A stretch of DNA of 8,064 bases from Candidatus Latescibacterota bacterium (GCA_030643145.1 DAOWMJ010000089.1:1-8064); one strand, 5' to 3'. Counted from the stretch's first letter, positions 1 through 7,510 are shown. Program-made: numbers and translations. Notes: generated by a model from the sequence alone, not told the origin.

Positions 1-1725
1 AGCGCGTCAGATGATGAGATCGAGGAACTGAACAGGGAAATATCCGTGGTTGAAATATGGGGGGAGTGCGGCAAGATCGATGATCGGATTCGAAGATCCA
101 AAGAGGAACTCGCAAAAAGTAAAGAGATGGTTTCTTCTTTGGGGGGGTGGAGGAGATTGGAAGTTCCTCTGGAATCTCTTTCAACTAAAGATTATGAACT
201 TCAAATGTGGACTCTGCCGGAAAAACAGGGCGCAGACGGGCTTGAGGATATTTACGAGAAATTTGAGTTGTGTCACTTTGAGTCTTGTTCGGTGGAAAAC
301 GGGAAAGTTCATTTGGCGGTCATATTGCCGGGAGCCGACCAGCATGATTTAACGGAGGCCCTCAAGGAAATTGGCGGGGTTCATAACATATATCGAGGGG
401 TAGAGGGGGCTCCCGCTCAGGTTATTGAGACTGAAAAGTTACATTGGGATCTCCTGGAGAGAAATGCTCGTGAGGCTGAAGCGGAGGCTGAGGAACTTGC
501 CGGGATTCTTGATAAATTGTATATTCTTTCTGATTATTACGGTGAGAAATTAGGGCTTACTGAAATTGAGAGCAAGTTTTATCATACTGCCAGCACGAGC
601 TTAATCGAGGGGTGGGTAAGAGCTCTTGACATAAAGAAACTTGAAAAGAGGATTCTTTCCGGTTTTGATGATATTGAATTTGCTTTCAGAGAACCTATTG
701 ATGATGAAGAACCGCCAATTCACCTTGATAACAACGCCGCAACAAGGCCGTGCGAATTTGTAACAACATTGTACGGAAGGCCGGTTTATTCCGAAGTAGA
801 TCCAACCCCGCTGCTTGCCCCGTTCTTTATACTCTTTTTTGCTATGTGTTTGAGTGATGCCGGTTATGGAATTATTCTCGCGGTGTTTGCCGCCGTTATT
901 ATATTGAAATTCAAACCATCAGGGGGATTCGCGCTTCTAATGAAATTGCTTTTTGTCGGAGGTATTGTTACTGCCATAGTTGGTGTATTGAGTGGTGGAA
1001 TCTTCGGGATCGGCCCCGAATCATTCCCCCCATTTATGAGGCAATTCATTTTAGTCAATCCGCTTAAAGAACCTATGAAGATGCTTAATATCTCGTTTGT
1101 GATGGGACTTGTTCATATGCTTTTTGGAATGGGCGTCAAGATGACCGCGAAAATCAAAGAAGGGATGATAGCGGATGCTATTTTTGACAATCTTTGCTGG
1201 ATTATTTTTTTAATTGTGCTTGCCCCGCTCGGGTATTCAGTTATTCTGGGCGGATATGTGCCTGATGTTGTTATGTGGTGGAGCAAAAGGGCGGCGCTCG
1301 TTTTTGTGTTCATAATCTTTATAACCGGCGGTAGAAAGAAAAAGTCAATTATCAATAAGGTGCTTGGCGGACTGGTTGGGTTTTACGATGTCGTGGGGTA
1401 TTTCGGAGATGTTCTATCCTATGCGCGGCTTTTGGCTCTTGGTTTGGCGACAAGCGCTATCGCGATAGCTGTAAACGATATAGCTAAAATGGTTATCGGT
1501 ATGCCATACTATGCCGGCTATCTTGCGGCGATACTGATTCTCCTGGGAGGGCATGCTTTTAACCTTGCCGTTAATACACTTGGCGGGTTTGTTCATTCAG
1601 CCAGGCTTCAGTACCTTGAGTTCTTCTCAAAATTTTTTACAGGCGGGGGAAAAGAATTTAAACCCTTCAGAGATGAAAGGAATTACTCGATAATTAAAAA
1701 CCAGGATTCAGATCAATCTGTTTGA
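1..1725 (+). CDS. atpI: V-type ATP synthase subunit I (a subunit), 5'-partial
   Basis: Membrane stator subunit that forms the two ion half-channels against the K ring and anchors the peripheral stalks. The reading frame is open from base 1, so the gene starts upstream. 574 residues are visible; family members are about 650, so roughly 70-90 are missing. The visible N-terminal part is cytosolic and charged, with coiled-coil stretches such as EAEAEAEEL. The C-terminal half has about eight hydrophobic segments, starting near the family signature DPTPLLAPFF and DAGYG (visible residues about 267-290). The two conserved channel arginines are present: SYARLLALGLA (Arg codon 1426-1428) and HSARLQYLEFF (Arg codon 1603-1605). 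A GTG at 46 could be read as a start but is internal. The stop is 13 bases before atpK. Identification is firm; ion specificity cannot be read from this subunit alone. Confidence 0.96.
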   Translation, partial: SASDDEIEELNREISVVEIWGECGKIDDRIRRSKEELAKSKEMVSSLGGWRRLEVPLESLSTKDYELQMWTLPEKQGADGLEDIYEKFELCHFESCSVENGKVHLAVILPGADQHDLTEALKEIGGVHNIYRGVEGAPAQVIETEKLHWDLLERNAREAEAEAEELAGILDKLYILSDYYGEKLGLTEIESKFYHTASTSLIEGWVRALDIKKLEKRILSGFDDIEFAFREPIDDEEPPIHLDNNAATRPCEFVTTLYGRPVYSEVDPTPLLAPFFILFFAMCLSDAGYGIILAVFAAVIILKFKPSGGFALLMKLLFVGGIVTAIVGVLSGGIFGIGPESFPPFMRQFILVNPLKEPMKMLNISFVMGLVHMLFGMGVKMTAKIKEGMIADAIFDNLCWIIFLIVLAPLGYSVILGGYVPDVVMWWSKRAALVFVFIIFITGGRKKKSIINKVLGGLVGFYDVVGYFGDVLSYARLLALGLATSAIAIAVNDIAKMVIGMPYYAGYLAAILILLGGHAFNLAVNTLGGFVHSARLQYLEFFSKFFTGGGKEFKPFRDERNYSIIKNQDSDQSV

Positions 1726-1733
1726 GGAAGGAG
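1724..1733 (+). promoter_or_regulatory. Ribosome binding site of atpK
   Basis: GAGGAAGGAG lies 5 bases before the ATG at 1739 and overlaps the atpI stop codon TGA (1723-1725). It is one of the strongest Shine-Dalgarno sequences in the window, which fits the need for about ten K copies per enzyme. Confidence 0.75.
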
Positions 1734-1738
1734 AAAGT

Positions 1739-2206
1739 ATGTTTGGATTTATGCTTGTAATTTTGGGCGCGGCTCTGGCAGCCGGCCTTGCCGGCTCCGG
1801 GTCAGCCATTGGAACGGGGATAGCCGGCCAGGCTGCCAGCGGAGTAACAAGCGAAGACCCGGGTAAATTTGGAAGTCTGCTTGTTCTGCAGGCCCTGCCG
1901 GGAACCCAGGGTATTTATGGATTAGTGGCGCTGTTTATGATAATCAATAAGCTTCCGGCGCTGGATACCCTGAGCAGGGTTTCGGTAGGTTCAGGGTTGG
2001 CTATGCTTGGAGCGGCTCTGCCGGTAGCTATTACGGGACTTATTTCCGGCATTTATCAGGGGAAAGTCTGCGCTTCCGCATGCAGCCTGGTAGCCAAAAG
2101 GCCCGGCGAGGTTGGTAAGGGAATGGTTTTCGCTGTTATAGTTGAAACATACGCTGTGCTTGGACTTCTCGGAACAATTTTGCTTCTTCAGAAAATCTCC
2201 TTATAG
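1739..2206 (+). CDS. atpK: V-type ATP synthase subunit K (c ring proteolipid), Na+ type
   Basis: Rotor-ring proteolipid that carries ions across the membrane. At 155 residues it is the duplicated, four-helix form (two fused hairpins), like E. hirae NtpK (about 156), not the single-hairpin form of about 80-100. Helices lie at about 4-30, 44-70, 84-110 and 126-150. The second hairpin holds the ion-binding carboxylate Glu136 in VETYA (codon 2144-2146). The first hairpin has no matching Glu but has LPGTQG. Leu53, Thr56, Gln57, Gln107 and Glu136 align by motif with E. hirae Leu61, Thr64, Gln65, Gln110 and Glu139, the known Na+ ligands. One carboxylate per four helices lowers the ion count per turn compared with single-hairpin rings. 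The ATG start follows a strong ribosome binding site. Sodium specificity is inferred from these residues; the subunit call itself is certain. Confidence 0.97.
   Translation: MFGFMLVILGAALAAGLAGSGSAIGTGIAGQAASGVTSEDPGKFGSLLVLQALPGTQGIYGLVALFMIINKLPALDTLSRVSVGSGLAMLGAALPVAITGLISGIYQGKVCASACSLVAKRPGEVGKGMVFAVIVETYAVLGLLGTILLLQKISL
1780..1796 (+). repeat. Small GC-rich inverted repeat near the start of atpK
   Basis: AGCCGG (1780-1785) and CCGGCT (1791-1796) are perfect complements around a five-base loop. The repeat lies inside codons for the Ala/Gly-rich first helix, about 40 bases after the start. It may be only a by-product of Gly/Ala coding. Confidence 0.4.
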
Positions 2207-2218
2207 GGGTAACTGGAT

Positions 2219-2248
2219 ATGATTAAAAATCAAGGAATGGAAGACTGA
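2219..2248 (+). other. Nine-codon ORF in the atpK-atpE spacer (possible leader, unproven)
   Basis: ATG at 2219 to TGA at 2246-2248 encodes MIKNQGMED. AGGGG at 2205-2209 is 9 bases upstream, and the stop lies 2 bases before the atpE ATG. The arrangement would allow translational coupling into atpE, but an ORF this short arises easily by chance and no homologue is known to me. Confidence 0.2.
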
Positions 2249-2250
2249 TC

Positions 2251-2847
2251 ATGTCGATTGAAAATATACTGAATACAATAGATAAAGAGGCCCTGTCGAA
2301 TGCTAACCGGATTATTGGTAAAGCGGAAGCTGAAGCTGATAAAATCAGAAAAGAGTACGCGGACAGAGCTAAAGAGTTAAGCGTCAGGCTCCAAAAGGTG
2401 TCTGAAAAAAGAGCCGATGAAGTGTATCGACGTATGATTGTTAATGAGCAACTCGAATTGCGAAAATCCCTGCTCTCTAAAAAACATGAAATTCTTGACG
2501 CTTTCTACAAGGAAGCCAGAAAGAAAATTAAGGAGATGCCGCCGGATAAATATTTAAAGTTTGTAATACAATTAATTCTCAACAGGGCAATATCGGGCAG
2601 CGAAGAGATTATCGTTTCTGAGAAGCAGAGAGAGATTTTTGCCGGTGATTTTCTGAAATCGCTTAATCGATCATTCCCGGGAGGAGGCCATTTCACTATT
2701 TCCGATGCAGGGACTGATTTTGACTGGGGTGTTGTGCTTAAAGAGAAGAGAAGGATTGTTGATCTATCCTTTGATGTTCTTTTTGAGCAGGTTACGGAGC
2801 GGGTTGAATCAGAGGTAGCCGCTCTACTCTTTCCTGAAGATAAATAG
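2251..2847 (+). CDS. atpE: V-type ATP synthase subunit E (peripheral stalk)
   Basis: Peripheral stalk subunit. It pairs with the G/H-type subunit, which is not in this window, to form the stator rod tying the A3B3 head to subunit I. The 198-residue length is normal for the family. Residues about 1-100 are a highly charged heptad-like helix rich in Lys, Glu and Arg (for example GKAEAEADKIRKEYADR). The C-terminal half is a mixed globular domain that docks on top of subunit B, with the family-like pattern DFDWGVVLKEKRRIVDLSFD near residues 157-176. The start is ATG, preceded by a purine-rich GGAATGGAAG at 2234-2243. The 44-base gap after atpK is longer than the I-K, E-C and C-F gaps and contains a nine-codon ORF. 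There is no signal peptide or membrane segment. The call rests on the coiled coil, length and operon position together. Confidence 0.92.
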   Translation: MSIENILNTIDKEALSNANRIIGKAEAEADKIRKEYADRAKELSVRLQKVSEKRADEVYRRMIVNEQLELRKSLLSKKHEILDAFYKEARKKIKEMPPDKYLKFVIQLILNRAISGSEEIIVSEKQREIFAGDFLKSLNRSFPGGGHFTISDAGTDFDWGVVLKEKRRIVDLSFDVLFEQVTERVESEVAALLFPEDK

Positions 2848-2853
2848 GGGGAA
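2846..2853 (+). promoter_or_regulatory. Ribosome binding site supporting the GTG start of atpC
   Basis: AGGGGGAA begins within the atpE stop codon (TAG, 2845-2847) and ends 8 bases before the GTG at 2862. No ATG lies in frame nearby, so this site decides the start. Confidence 0.65.
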
Positions 2854-2861
2854 GTTAATAA

Positions 2862-3845
2862 GTGTCAGTCGATTATACATACATTGTTGCCAGGCTTAAT
2901 GCCATTGAAGCTTCCATGCCCGAAGAGAACTGGTTCGATCGTCTGGCCGGGATGAAGGCCGAATCTATACTGAGTTCATTAAAGGAATATTTTAGAGGTT
3001 TTGAAAATGCTGAATCGATCTATCAGTTTGAAAAGATTCTTGAAGCCGAAAAACTGGAGAGTTTTGATCTTGTATCAAAATTGATCTCCAGCCCGGATGT
3101 TTTGATTTTCCTTCGCGGAGGGTATGATTTCGATAATCTGCTTTCCCTTTGGAAAGCGAATCTTCTTGGCGGCGAGAATGAACGTCAGGAGGGTGAAGCC
3201 CCTGTCCCCTTTGGTCTTGTTTACACCGAGATACTAAGGGAAGCCGTAAATTCTGAAACAAGTACGAATCTCCCTTTCTACATGAAGGAAATATTCGGGA
3301 AACTCTCCGGTATTACAGATAAGTCTCAAATACTAATGGCGCAATCTTTGTGTAAGTCGGCTAAGTGGCAATGTTTGCTCGATATGGCGCCATCTACTTA
3401 CGCGCGTTTTATTACAGGGTGTAGAATAGATCTTGAAAATATCAAAAGCCTCATCAGGGTAAAAAGAACCGATTTACGGAAAACAGAGCAGGATTATATT
3501 TGGATTGATGGAGGGGAAATAGATGTGTTAACTCTGGAGAGGCTTTTTAAAGAACCGGAAGATGAACTATATTCATATCTGAATACGTCACGTTACAGCT
3601 GGTTGACAGCTCATGGGCTGGATAGCGAGACGGCTCTCTGGAAAATTGACCCGTTAATATTGAGACAATTATTTAATATAATGTTTGATAGCCGTTATCG
3701 GTATTTTGATATCGGCCCGGTGATTTATCATCTTGAAATCATAGAGAGAAACATTACTCTTCTGCGTTCGGTTATTACCGGCAAAATAAATCGCCTGCCG
3801 GATGATGACATATTGGAAATGGTAGAGAATATTATGCCATCGTAA
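2862..3845 (+). CDS. atpC: V-type ATP synthase subunit C (shaft-to-ring connector)
   Basis: Homologue of the eukaryotic d / archaeal C subunit (AC39 family). It is a funnel-shaped cytosolic socket on the K ring that receives the D-F shaft. It is 327 residues, against about 320-335 for the family. The N-terminal pattern YTYIVARLNAIEASMPEENW resembles the conserved Y-x-Y-x-x-A-R-x-x-A-x-E opening of the family. The rest is mostly helical in three related bundles, with LENIKSLIRVKRTDL (about residues 191-205) matching the conserved N-x-K-x-x-x-R element. The start is GTG; the first in-frame Met is residue 19, which would remove the conserved opening. The gene lies 14 bases after atpE and 18 bases before atpF. 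It is not the F1-type epsilon subunit also called AtpC. Confidence 0.93.
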   Translation: MSVDYTYIVARLNAIEASMPEENWFDRLAGMKAESILSSLKEYFRGFENAESIYQFEKILEAEKLESFDLVSKLISSPDVLIFLRGGYDFDNLLSLWKANLLGGENERQEGEAPVPFGLVYTEILREAVNSETSTNLPFYMKEIFGKLSGITDKSQILMAQSLCKSAKWQCLLDMAPSTYARFITGCRIDLENIKSLIRVKRTDLRKTEQDYIWIDGGEIDVLTLERLFKEPEDELYSYLNTSRYSWLTAHGLDSETALWKIDPLILRQLFNIMFDSRYRYFDIGPVIYHLEIIERNITLLRSVITGKINRLPDDDILEMVENIMPS

Positions 3846-3846
3846 T

Positions 3847-3855
3847 GGAAGGGAG
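3847..3855 (+). promoter_or_regulatory. Ribosome binding site supporting the TTG start of atpF
   Basis: GGAAGGGAG lies 8 bases before the TTG at 3864. It supports this weak start codon where no ATG or GTG is available in frame. Confidence 0.65.
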
Positions 3856-3863
3856 TATTTTAG

Positions 3864-4214
3864 TTGGCTGAAAGGATTGCGGTAATAGGAAATCTGGATT
3901 CCGTTTCATATTTCAAAATACTCGGATGCACGATATTTGAAACGAAAGATGGGAAATTGTCCGATGAATATATTACGCGGCTAAAGCAAGATAGATTTGA
4001 AATCATTTTTGTTACCGAAGAGATATTCTTAAAATACAGGGATTTTCTTAGAAGTGAAATGGATAAAGATGGTCCGGTAGTAACCATAATTCCGGATATT
4101 CGGGGAGCTGTTTGGAAAGAAGGCAAGCCTTCATCGAGGGGAGTTTCGCTGGATGAAACTAGACAGGCAGTGATAAGAGCTGTCGGGCAGGATATATCCG
4201 GTTCGGAAGAATAA
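3864..4214 (+). CDS. atpF: V-type ATP synthase subunit F (central shaft; NtpG in E. hirae)
   Basis: Small central-shaft subunit that binds D and, in studied enzymes, modulates ATPase activity. 116 residues; relatives are about 100-115. It has the expected Rossmann-like alternating pattern. The opening strand is IAVIGNLDSVSYF (residues 5-17, family form IAVIGDxDSVxGF). It is followed by EIIFVTEEIF near residue 51, VVTIIPDIRG near residue 72, and a C-terminal helix ending VGQDI. The TTG start places the first strand four residues in, as in the family. The loop after IIPDIRG (AVWKEGKPSSRG) looks longer than in the relatives I remember. This protein is unrelated to the F-type b subunit also named AtpF. 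Confidence 0.93.
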   Translation: MAERIAVIGNLDSVSYFKILGCTIFETKDGKLSDEYITRLKQDRFEIIFVTEEIFLKYRDFLRSEMDKDGPVVTIIPDIRGAVWKEGKPSSRGVSLDETRQAVIRAVGQDISGSEE

Positions 4215-4224
4215 AACTTGTTAG

Positions 4225-4232
4225 AGAAGGAG
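4225..4232 (+). promoter_or_regulatory. Ribosome binding site fixing the atpA start
   Basis: AGAAGGAG ends 9 bases before the ATG at 4242 and directly abuts the ATG at 4233. That makes 4242 the workable start. A longer reading from the TTG at 4218 would have the ribosome binding site inside the coding region. Confidence 0.75.
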
Positions 4233-4241
4233 ATGTTTCAA

Positions 4242-6026
4242 ATGGGCACTGGAAAAATAGTCAAAGTAGCTGGGCCGCTTATTGTAGCTGAGGGTATCGA
4301 GGACGCCAGAATGTTTGAAGTGGCAAAAGTCAGTGAGAATGAACTTATTGGCGAAATTATAGAGCTCCATGGCGATCAGGCTTACATTCAGGTGTATGAA
4401 GATACTTCGGGGTTGGGGCCCGGAGAAAAGGTGGTCACGACGGGACAATCTCTGAGTATTGATCTTGGGCCGGGTCTTCTGCAGTCTATATATGACGGGA
4501 TTCAGCGTCCGTTAAACACGATATATGAAAAGGTGGGGCATTATATTACGAAGGGCGTCAATGTTCCCGGGCTGGACAGGGAAAAGAGATGGGAATTCAA
4601 ACCTGAAGAAGGTTTGAAGGAAGGACAGGAGATTGAAGCCGGAGATTTTCTGGGAAAAGTTCAGGAAACCAAACTTATGATACACAAAATTATGGTTCCG
4701 CCTGATATTAAGAAGGGAAAATTGAAGAAGGCCCCCGAAAAGGGATCTTATACGATCGAAGAGGTTATTGCCGAAATAGAAACGGAAAATGGAATTAAAG
4801 AAGTACGTATGGTTCACAACTGGCCGGTGCGAACCCCGAGGCCTATAAAAAGAAAACTTGTTCCAGACAAGCCGCTGGTTACAGGGCAGAGAGTAATAGA
4901 TAGTTTGTTCCCGATAGCTAAGGGGGGAACGGCAACTATTCCCGGTCCCTTCGGCGCGGGTAAAACCGTGGTTCAGCACCAGTTGGCAAAATGGTCTAAC
5001 GCGGATATTATTGTTTATATTGGATGTGGAGAACGAGGAAATGAGATGACCGATGTGCTCCAGGAGTTTCCGGAGTTGATTGATCCCGCGAGTGGACAGC
5101 CCCTTATGGAGCGTACCGTATTAATAGCAAACACTTCAAATATGCCGGTAGCCGCGAGAGAAGCCTCTGTATACACGGGCATTACAATTGCGGAATACTT
5201 CAGAGATATGGGATATTCAGTCGCGGTTCTTGCGGATTCGACCTCGAGATGGGCTGAGGCTATGAGAGAAATGTCAGGCCGGCTTGAAGAGATGCCCGGG
5301 GAGGAAGGTTATCCCGCCTATCTTCCGTCAAGAATTGCTGATTTTTATGAAAGAGCCGGGAGAACAATTTGTTTGGGGAGTGACGGCCGGAAGGGTTCGC
5401 TCAGTGTTGTAGGTGCCGTATCACCTCCGGGAGGTGATTTGTCCGATCCGGTTGTACAGGCGACATTGAAGGTAGTAAAGGTCTTCTGGGCTCTTGAAGA
5501 TCAACTGGCCTTTGAAAGACATTTTCCGGCAATTGGCTGGCTGTCAAGTTATTCTTTATATCATAACAATCTAACTGATTATTTCCGCGATGAAATTGAT
5601 AAAGACTGGGAAAAACTGCGAACCGCAGTAATGAGTCTTCTTCAGAAGGAATCTGAACTTAAAGAGCTTGTTCGCCTCGTTGGCCTTGATTCCCTGTCGG
5701 ATAATGATCGTATGGTTCTCGAAACATCCAAATCGATAAGAGAAGATTTTCTTCATCAATCAGCTTTTGATCCGGAGGACGAATATACAAAACTTAGCAA
5801 GCAATACAGAATGCTGAAGGCGATAATGAACCTGCATCTGTTGTGTGAAAAAGCGATTGAAAGGAATATTCCTCTGGAAAAACTTCTGGAACTGCCCGTG
5901 CGTCAGAAGATCGCCAGGATGAGACATATAAAGGAAGATAAACTTGAAGAATTTGATGTAATGGACCAGGAGATGAATTCTCAAATTGAGGAACATTCAG
6001 CGAATTCGATGTTTAGCGATAGCTAA
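4242..6026 (+). CDS. atpA: V-type ATP synthase subunit A (catalytic)
   Basis: Catalytic subunit of the A3B3 head; it hydrolyses or makes ATP at the A-B interface. It has 594 residues from the ATG at 4242 (family about 578-600). An N-terminal beta-barrel begins GKIVKVAGPLIVAEG. It is followed by the A-specific insertion (non-homologous region) at about residues 105-190, then the nucleotide-binding domain. The Walker A motif GPFGAGKT is at residues 235-242 (Lys241 codon 4962-4964). The catalytic Glu264 is in GCGERGNE (codon 5031-5033), and Walker B plus sensor are VAVLADSTSRWAEA from about 327. These equal E. hirae Lys238 and Glu261 with a constant offset of three. SPPGGDLSDPV follows near 394, then a helical C-terminal domain and a polar tail. 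An upstream in-frame TTG at 4218 would add eight residues but is disfavoured by ribosome-binding-site spacing and family alignment. Confidence 0.98.
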   Translation: MGTGKIVKVAGPLIVAEGIEDARMFEVAKVSENELIGEIIELHGDQAYIQVYEDTSGLGPGEKVVTTGQSLSIDLGPGLLQSIYDGIQRPLNTIYEKVGHYITKGVNVPGLDREKRWEFKPEEGLKEGQEIEAGDFLGKVQETKLMIHKIMVPPDIKKGKLKKAPEKGSYTIEEVIAEIETENGIKEVRMVHNWPVRTPRPIKRKLVPDKPLVTGQRVIDSLFPIAKGGTATIPGPFGAGKTVVQHQLAKWSNADIIVYIGCGERGNEMTDVLQEFPELIDPASGQPLMERTVLIANTSNMPVAAREASVYTGITIAEYFRDMGYSVAVLADSTSRWAEAMREMSGRLEEMPGEEGYPAYLPSRIADFYERAGRTICLGSDGRKGSLSVVGAVSPPGGDLSDPVVQATLKVVKVFWALEDQLAFERHFPAIGWLSSYSLYHNNLTDYFRDEIDKDWEKLRTAVMSLLQKESELKELVRLVGLDSLSDNDRMVLETSKSIREDFLHQSAFDPEDEYTKLSKQYRMLKAIMNLHLLCEKAIERNIPLEKLLELPVRQKIARMRHIKEDKLEEFDVMDQEMNSQIEEHSANSMFSDS

Positions 6027-6076
6027 AACGAGGTGTATTAAGAATCGTGATAATCCAATGAAAAGAGGTAAAGTGA

Positions 6077-7510
6077 ATGGTTACGGAATATACTACAATA
6101 AATGAAATCGCAGGGCCTCTTGTTCTTCTTAATAATGTAAAGCACGCCACGTATGAGGAACTCGTAGAGGTTGAATTGCCAAATGGGGAACAACGCCGTG
6201 GAAAGGTTCTCGAAGTTGATCATGACAAGGTTCTTATACAGCTTTTTGAAGGTACCCGCGGTGTTGATGTTAAAGAAACAAAAGTTAGATTTTTAGGCAA
6301 GGGGCTTGAACTTTCCGTTTCACCCGATATTCTTGGAAGGATATTCAATGGGTTGGGGACGCCGATAGATGACGGCCCGAAGATTATTCCCGAGAAAAGG
6401 CTTGATATAAATGGCATTCCAATTAATCCCTACGCGAGGGTTTATCCGGAAGAATTTATTCAGACAGGGATATCAGCGATAGATGGGCTTAATACGCTGG
6501 TGAGAGGACAAAAGCTTCCAATCTTTTCCGGTTTTGGTTTACCGCATTCCGAACTTGCCGCTCAGATTGCCCGACAAGCAACCGTCCCCGGGTCGGAGAG
6601 CTCTTTCGCCATAGTATTCGCGGCAATGGGAATTACATTTGAAGAGGCGAATTATTTTATTCGTGATTTTCAGGAAACAGGAGCTATGGAAAGAGTGGTC
6701 CTCTTTATTAATCTTGCCAATGATCCAACAGTGGAAAGAATCGCGACCCCGAGAGCGGCGCTTACAGCCGCGGAATATCTGGCATTTGAGAGAGGCATGC
6801 ATGTTCTTGTGATAATGACCGATATGACTAATTACTGTGAAGCGTTAAGGGAAGTGTCGGTTGCCCGGAAGGAAATTCCGGGGAGAAGGGGTTATCCCGG
6901 ATATCTTTATACCGATCTTGCGACTATCTATGAACGTGCCGGTCTTCTAAAAGGAGAGAAAGAGGGAGAAGTGCTTGAGGGATCAATTACTCAAATACCA
7001 ATTCTTTCCATGCCGGATGATGACAAGACTCATCCTATTCCAGATCTGACGGGATATATTACAGAGGGACAGATAATACTTGATAGAAACTTGCATCATA
7101 AAGGTATATATCCTCCGATCGATGTTCTTCCAAGCCTTTCGAGATTAAGGGACAAGGGAATTGGAGAGGGGAGAACCCGGGAAGATCATTCAGAGGTAGC
7201 CAATCAGCTTTTTTCGTCATACGCGAGGAGTAAAGAGGTTGAAGAGCTTGCGGTTGTACTTGGAGAAGCCGCGTTAACTGATACGGACAAGGCATTTATG
7301 GCATTTGGAAAATCTTTTGAAGCTAAGTTTGTGAAACAAGCGCTGGATGAAAATCGCACAATCGAGGAAACGCTTGGTATAGGGTGGGAGTTGCTGAAAT
7401 CAATTCCAGAAACCGAGATTAAGCGTATCAAGGATGAATATATTGAAAAATATTTACCAAGAAAAGAAAGAGAGAATAAGGAAAAGAGTGACGACAGCTC
7501 TTCTCTTTAA
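6077..7510 (+). CDS. atpB: V-type ATP synthase subunit B (non-catalytic)
   Basis: Non-catalytic, nucleotide-site-bearing partner of A in the head ring, 477 residues. The N-terminal barrel is followed by NGLGTPIDDGP (about 91-101). The P-loop position reads SGFGLPHSELAAQ from 151, lacking the Gly-Lys-Thr of a working Walker A motif, as in all V-type B subunits. VLVIMTDMTNYCEALREVS (about 243-261) is the Walker B-like segment. The Arg finger reaching into the A active site is Arg356 in LPSLSRLRDKG (codon 7142-7144), equivalent to E. hirae Arg350. After the usual end EKYLP there is an extra charged and Ser-rich tail of about 16 residues (RKERENKEKSDDSSSL). The ATG start has AGAGGT at 6064-6069, 7 bases upstream. 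The 50-base spacer after atpA is the longest in the window; I see no terminator in it. Confidence 0.98.
   Translation: MVTEYTTINEIAGPLVLLNNVKHATYEELVEVELPNGEQRRGKVLEVDHDKVLIQLFEGTRGVDVKETKVRFLGKGLELSVSPDILGRIFNGLGTPIDDGPKIIPEKRLDINGIPINPYARVYPEEFIQTGISAIDGLNTLVRGQKLPIFSGFGLPHSELAAQIARQATVPGSESSFAIVFAAMGITFEEANYFIRDFQETGAMERVVLFINLANDPTVERIATPRAALTAAEYLAFERGMHVLVIMTDMTNYCEALREVSVARKEIPGRRGYPGYLYTDLATIYERAGLLKGEKEGEVLEGSITQIPILSMPDDDKTHPIPDLTGYITEGQIILDRNLHHKGIYPPIDVLPSLSRLRDKGIGEGRTREDHSEVANQLFSSYARSKEVEELAVVLGEAALTDTDKAFMAFGKSFEAKFVKQALDENRTIEETLGIGWELLKSIPETEIKRIKDEYIEKYLPRKERENKEKSDDSSSL

Noticed and set aside
141..147. Run of seven G bases in atpI as a possible frameshift or sequencing slip
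   Set aside because: The reading frame matches subunit I on both sides of the run (SLGGWRRLEVPLESL resembles the family's W-x-x-L-x-x-P-L-E pattern), so nothing is broken.
50..352. 100-residue ORF in frame 2 over atpI
   Set aside because: It overlaps the clearly coding frame 1 and its product has no recognisable domain; it is a shadow ORF.
46..1725. GTG at 46 as the true start of subunit I
   Set aside because: The frame is open back to base 1 and codes for plausible subunit I coiled-coil sequence. Starting at 46 would make the protein about 90 residues short, and no good ribosome binding site precedes it.
4218..4241. TTG at 4218 as the atpA start, leaving only three bases after atpF
   Set aside because: A weak GGAAG at 4205-4209 could serve it. 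The better AGAAGGAG at 4225-4232 is spaced for ATG 4242, and A subunits begin just before the G-K-I-x-K-V-x-G-P motif.
4512..4979. 155-residue antisense ORF opposite atpA
   Set aside because: It lies wholly across the conserved A subunit, including the P-loop. It has no domain and no separate ribosome binding site that I can see. The other minus-strand ORFs in the window fail in the same way.
6027..6076. Longest spacer (atpA-atpB) as a possible terminator or internal promoter
   Set aside because: It has only a trivial inverted repeat (GATAATC), no hairpin with a T-run, and no paired -35/-10 elements that I can defend.
6058..6105. 15-codon ORF in the atpA-atpB spacer overlapping the atpB start
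   Set aside because: No convincing ribosome binding site precedes its ATG, and its frame differs from atpB. The overlap is best explained by chance.
4242..7510. F-type ATP synthase alpha and beta subunits
   Set aside because: The A subunit has the V-type insertion and GPFGAGKT P-loop, B has the degenerate SGFGLPHS, and neighbours C, D, E, F, I and K are V/A-type only.
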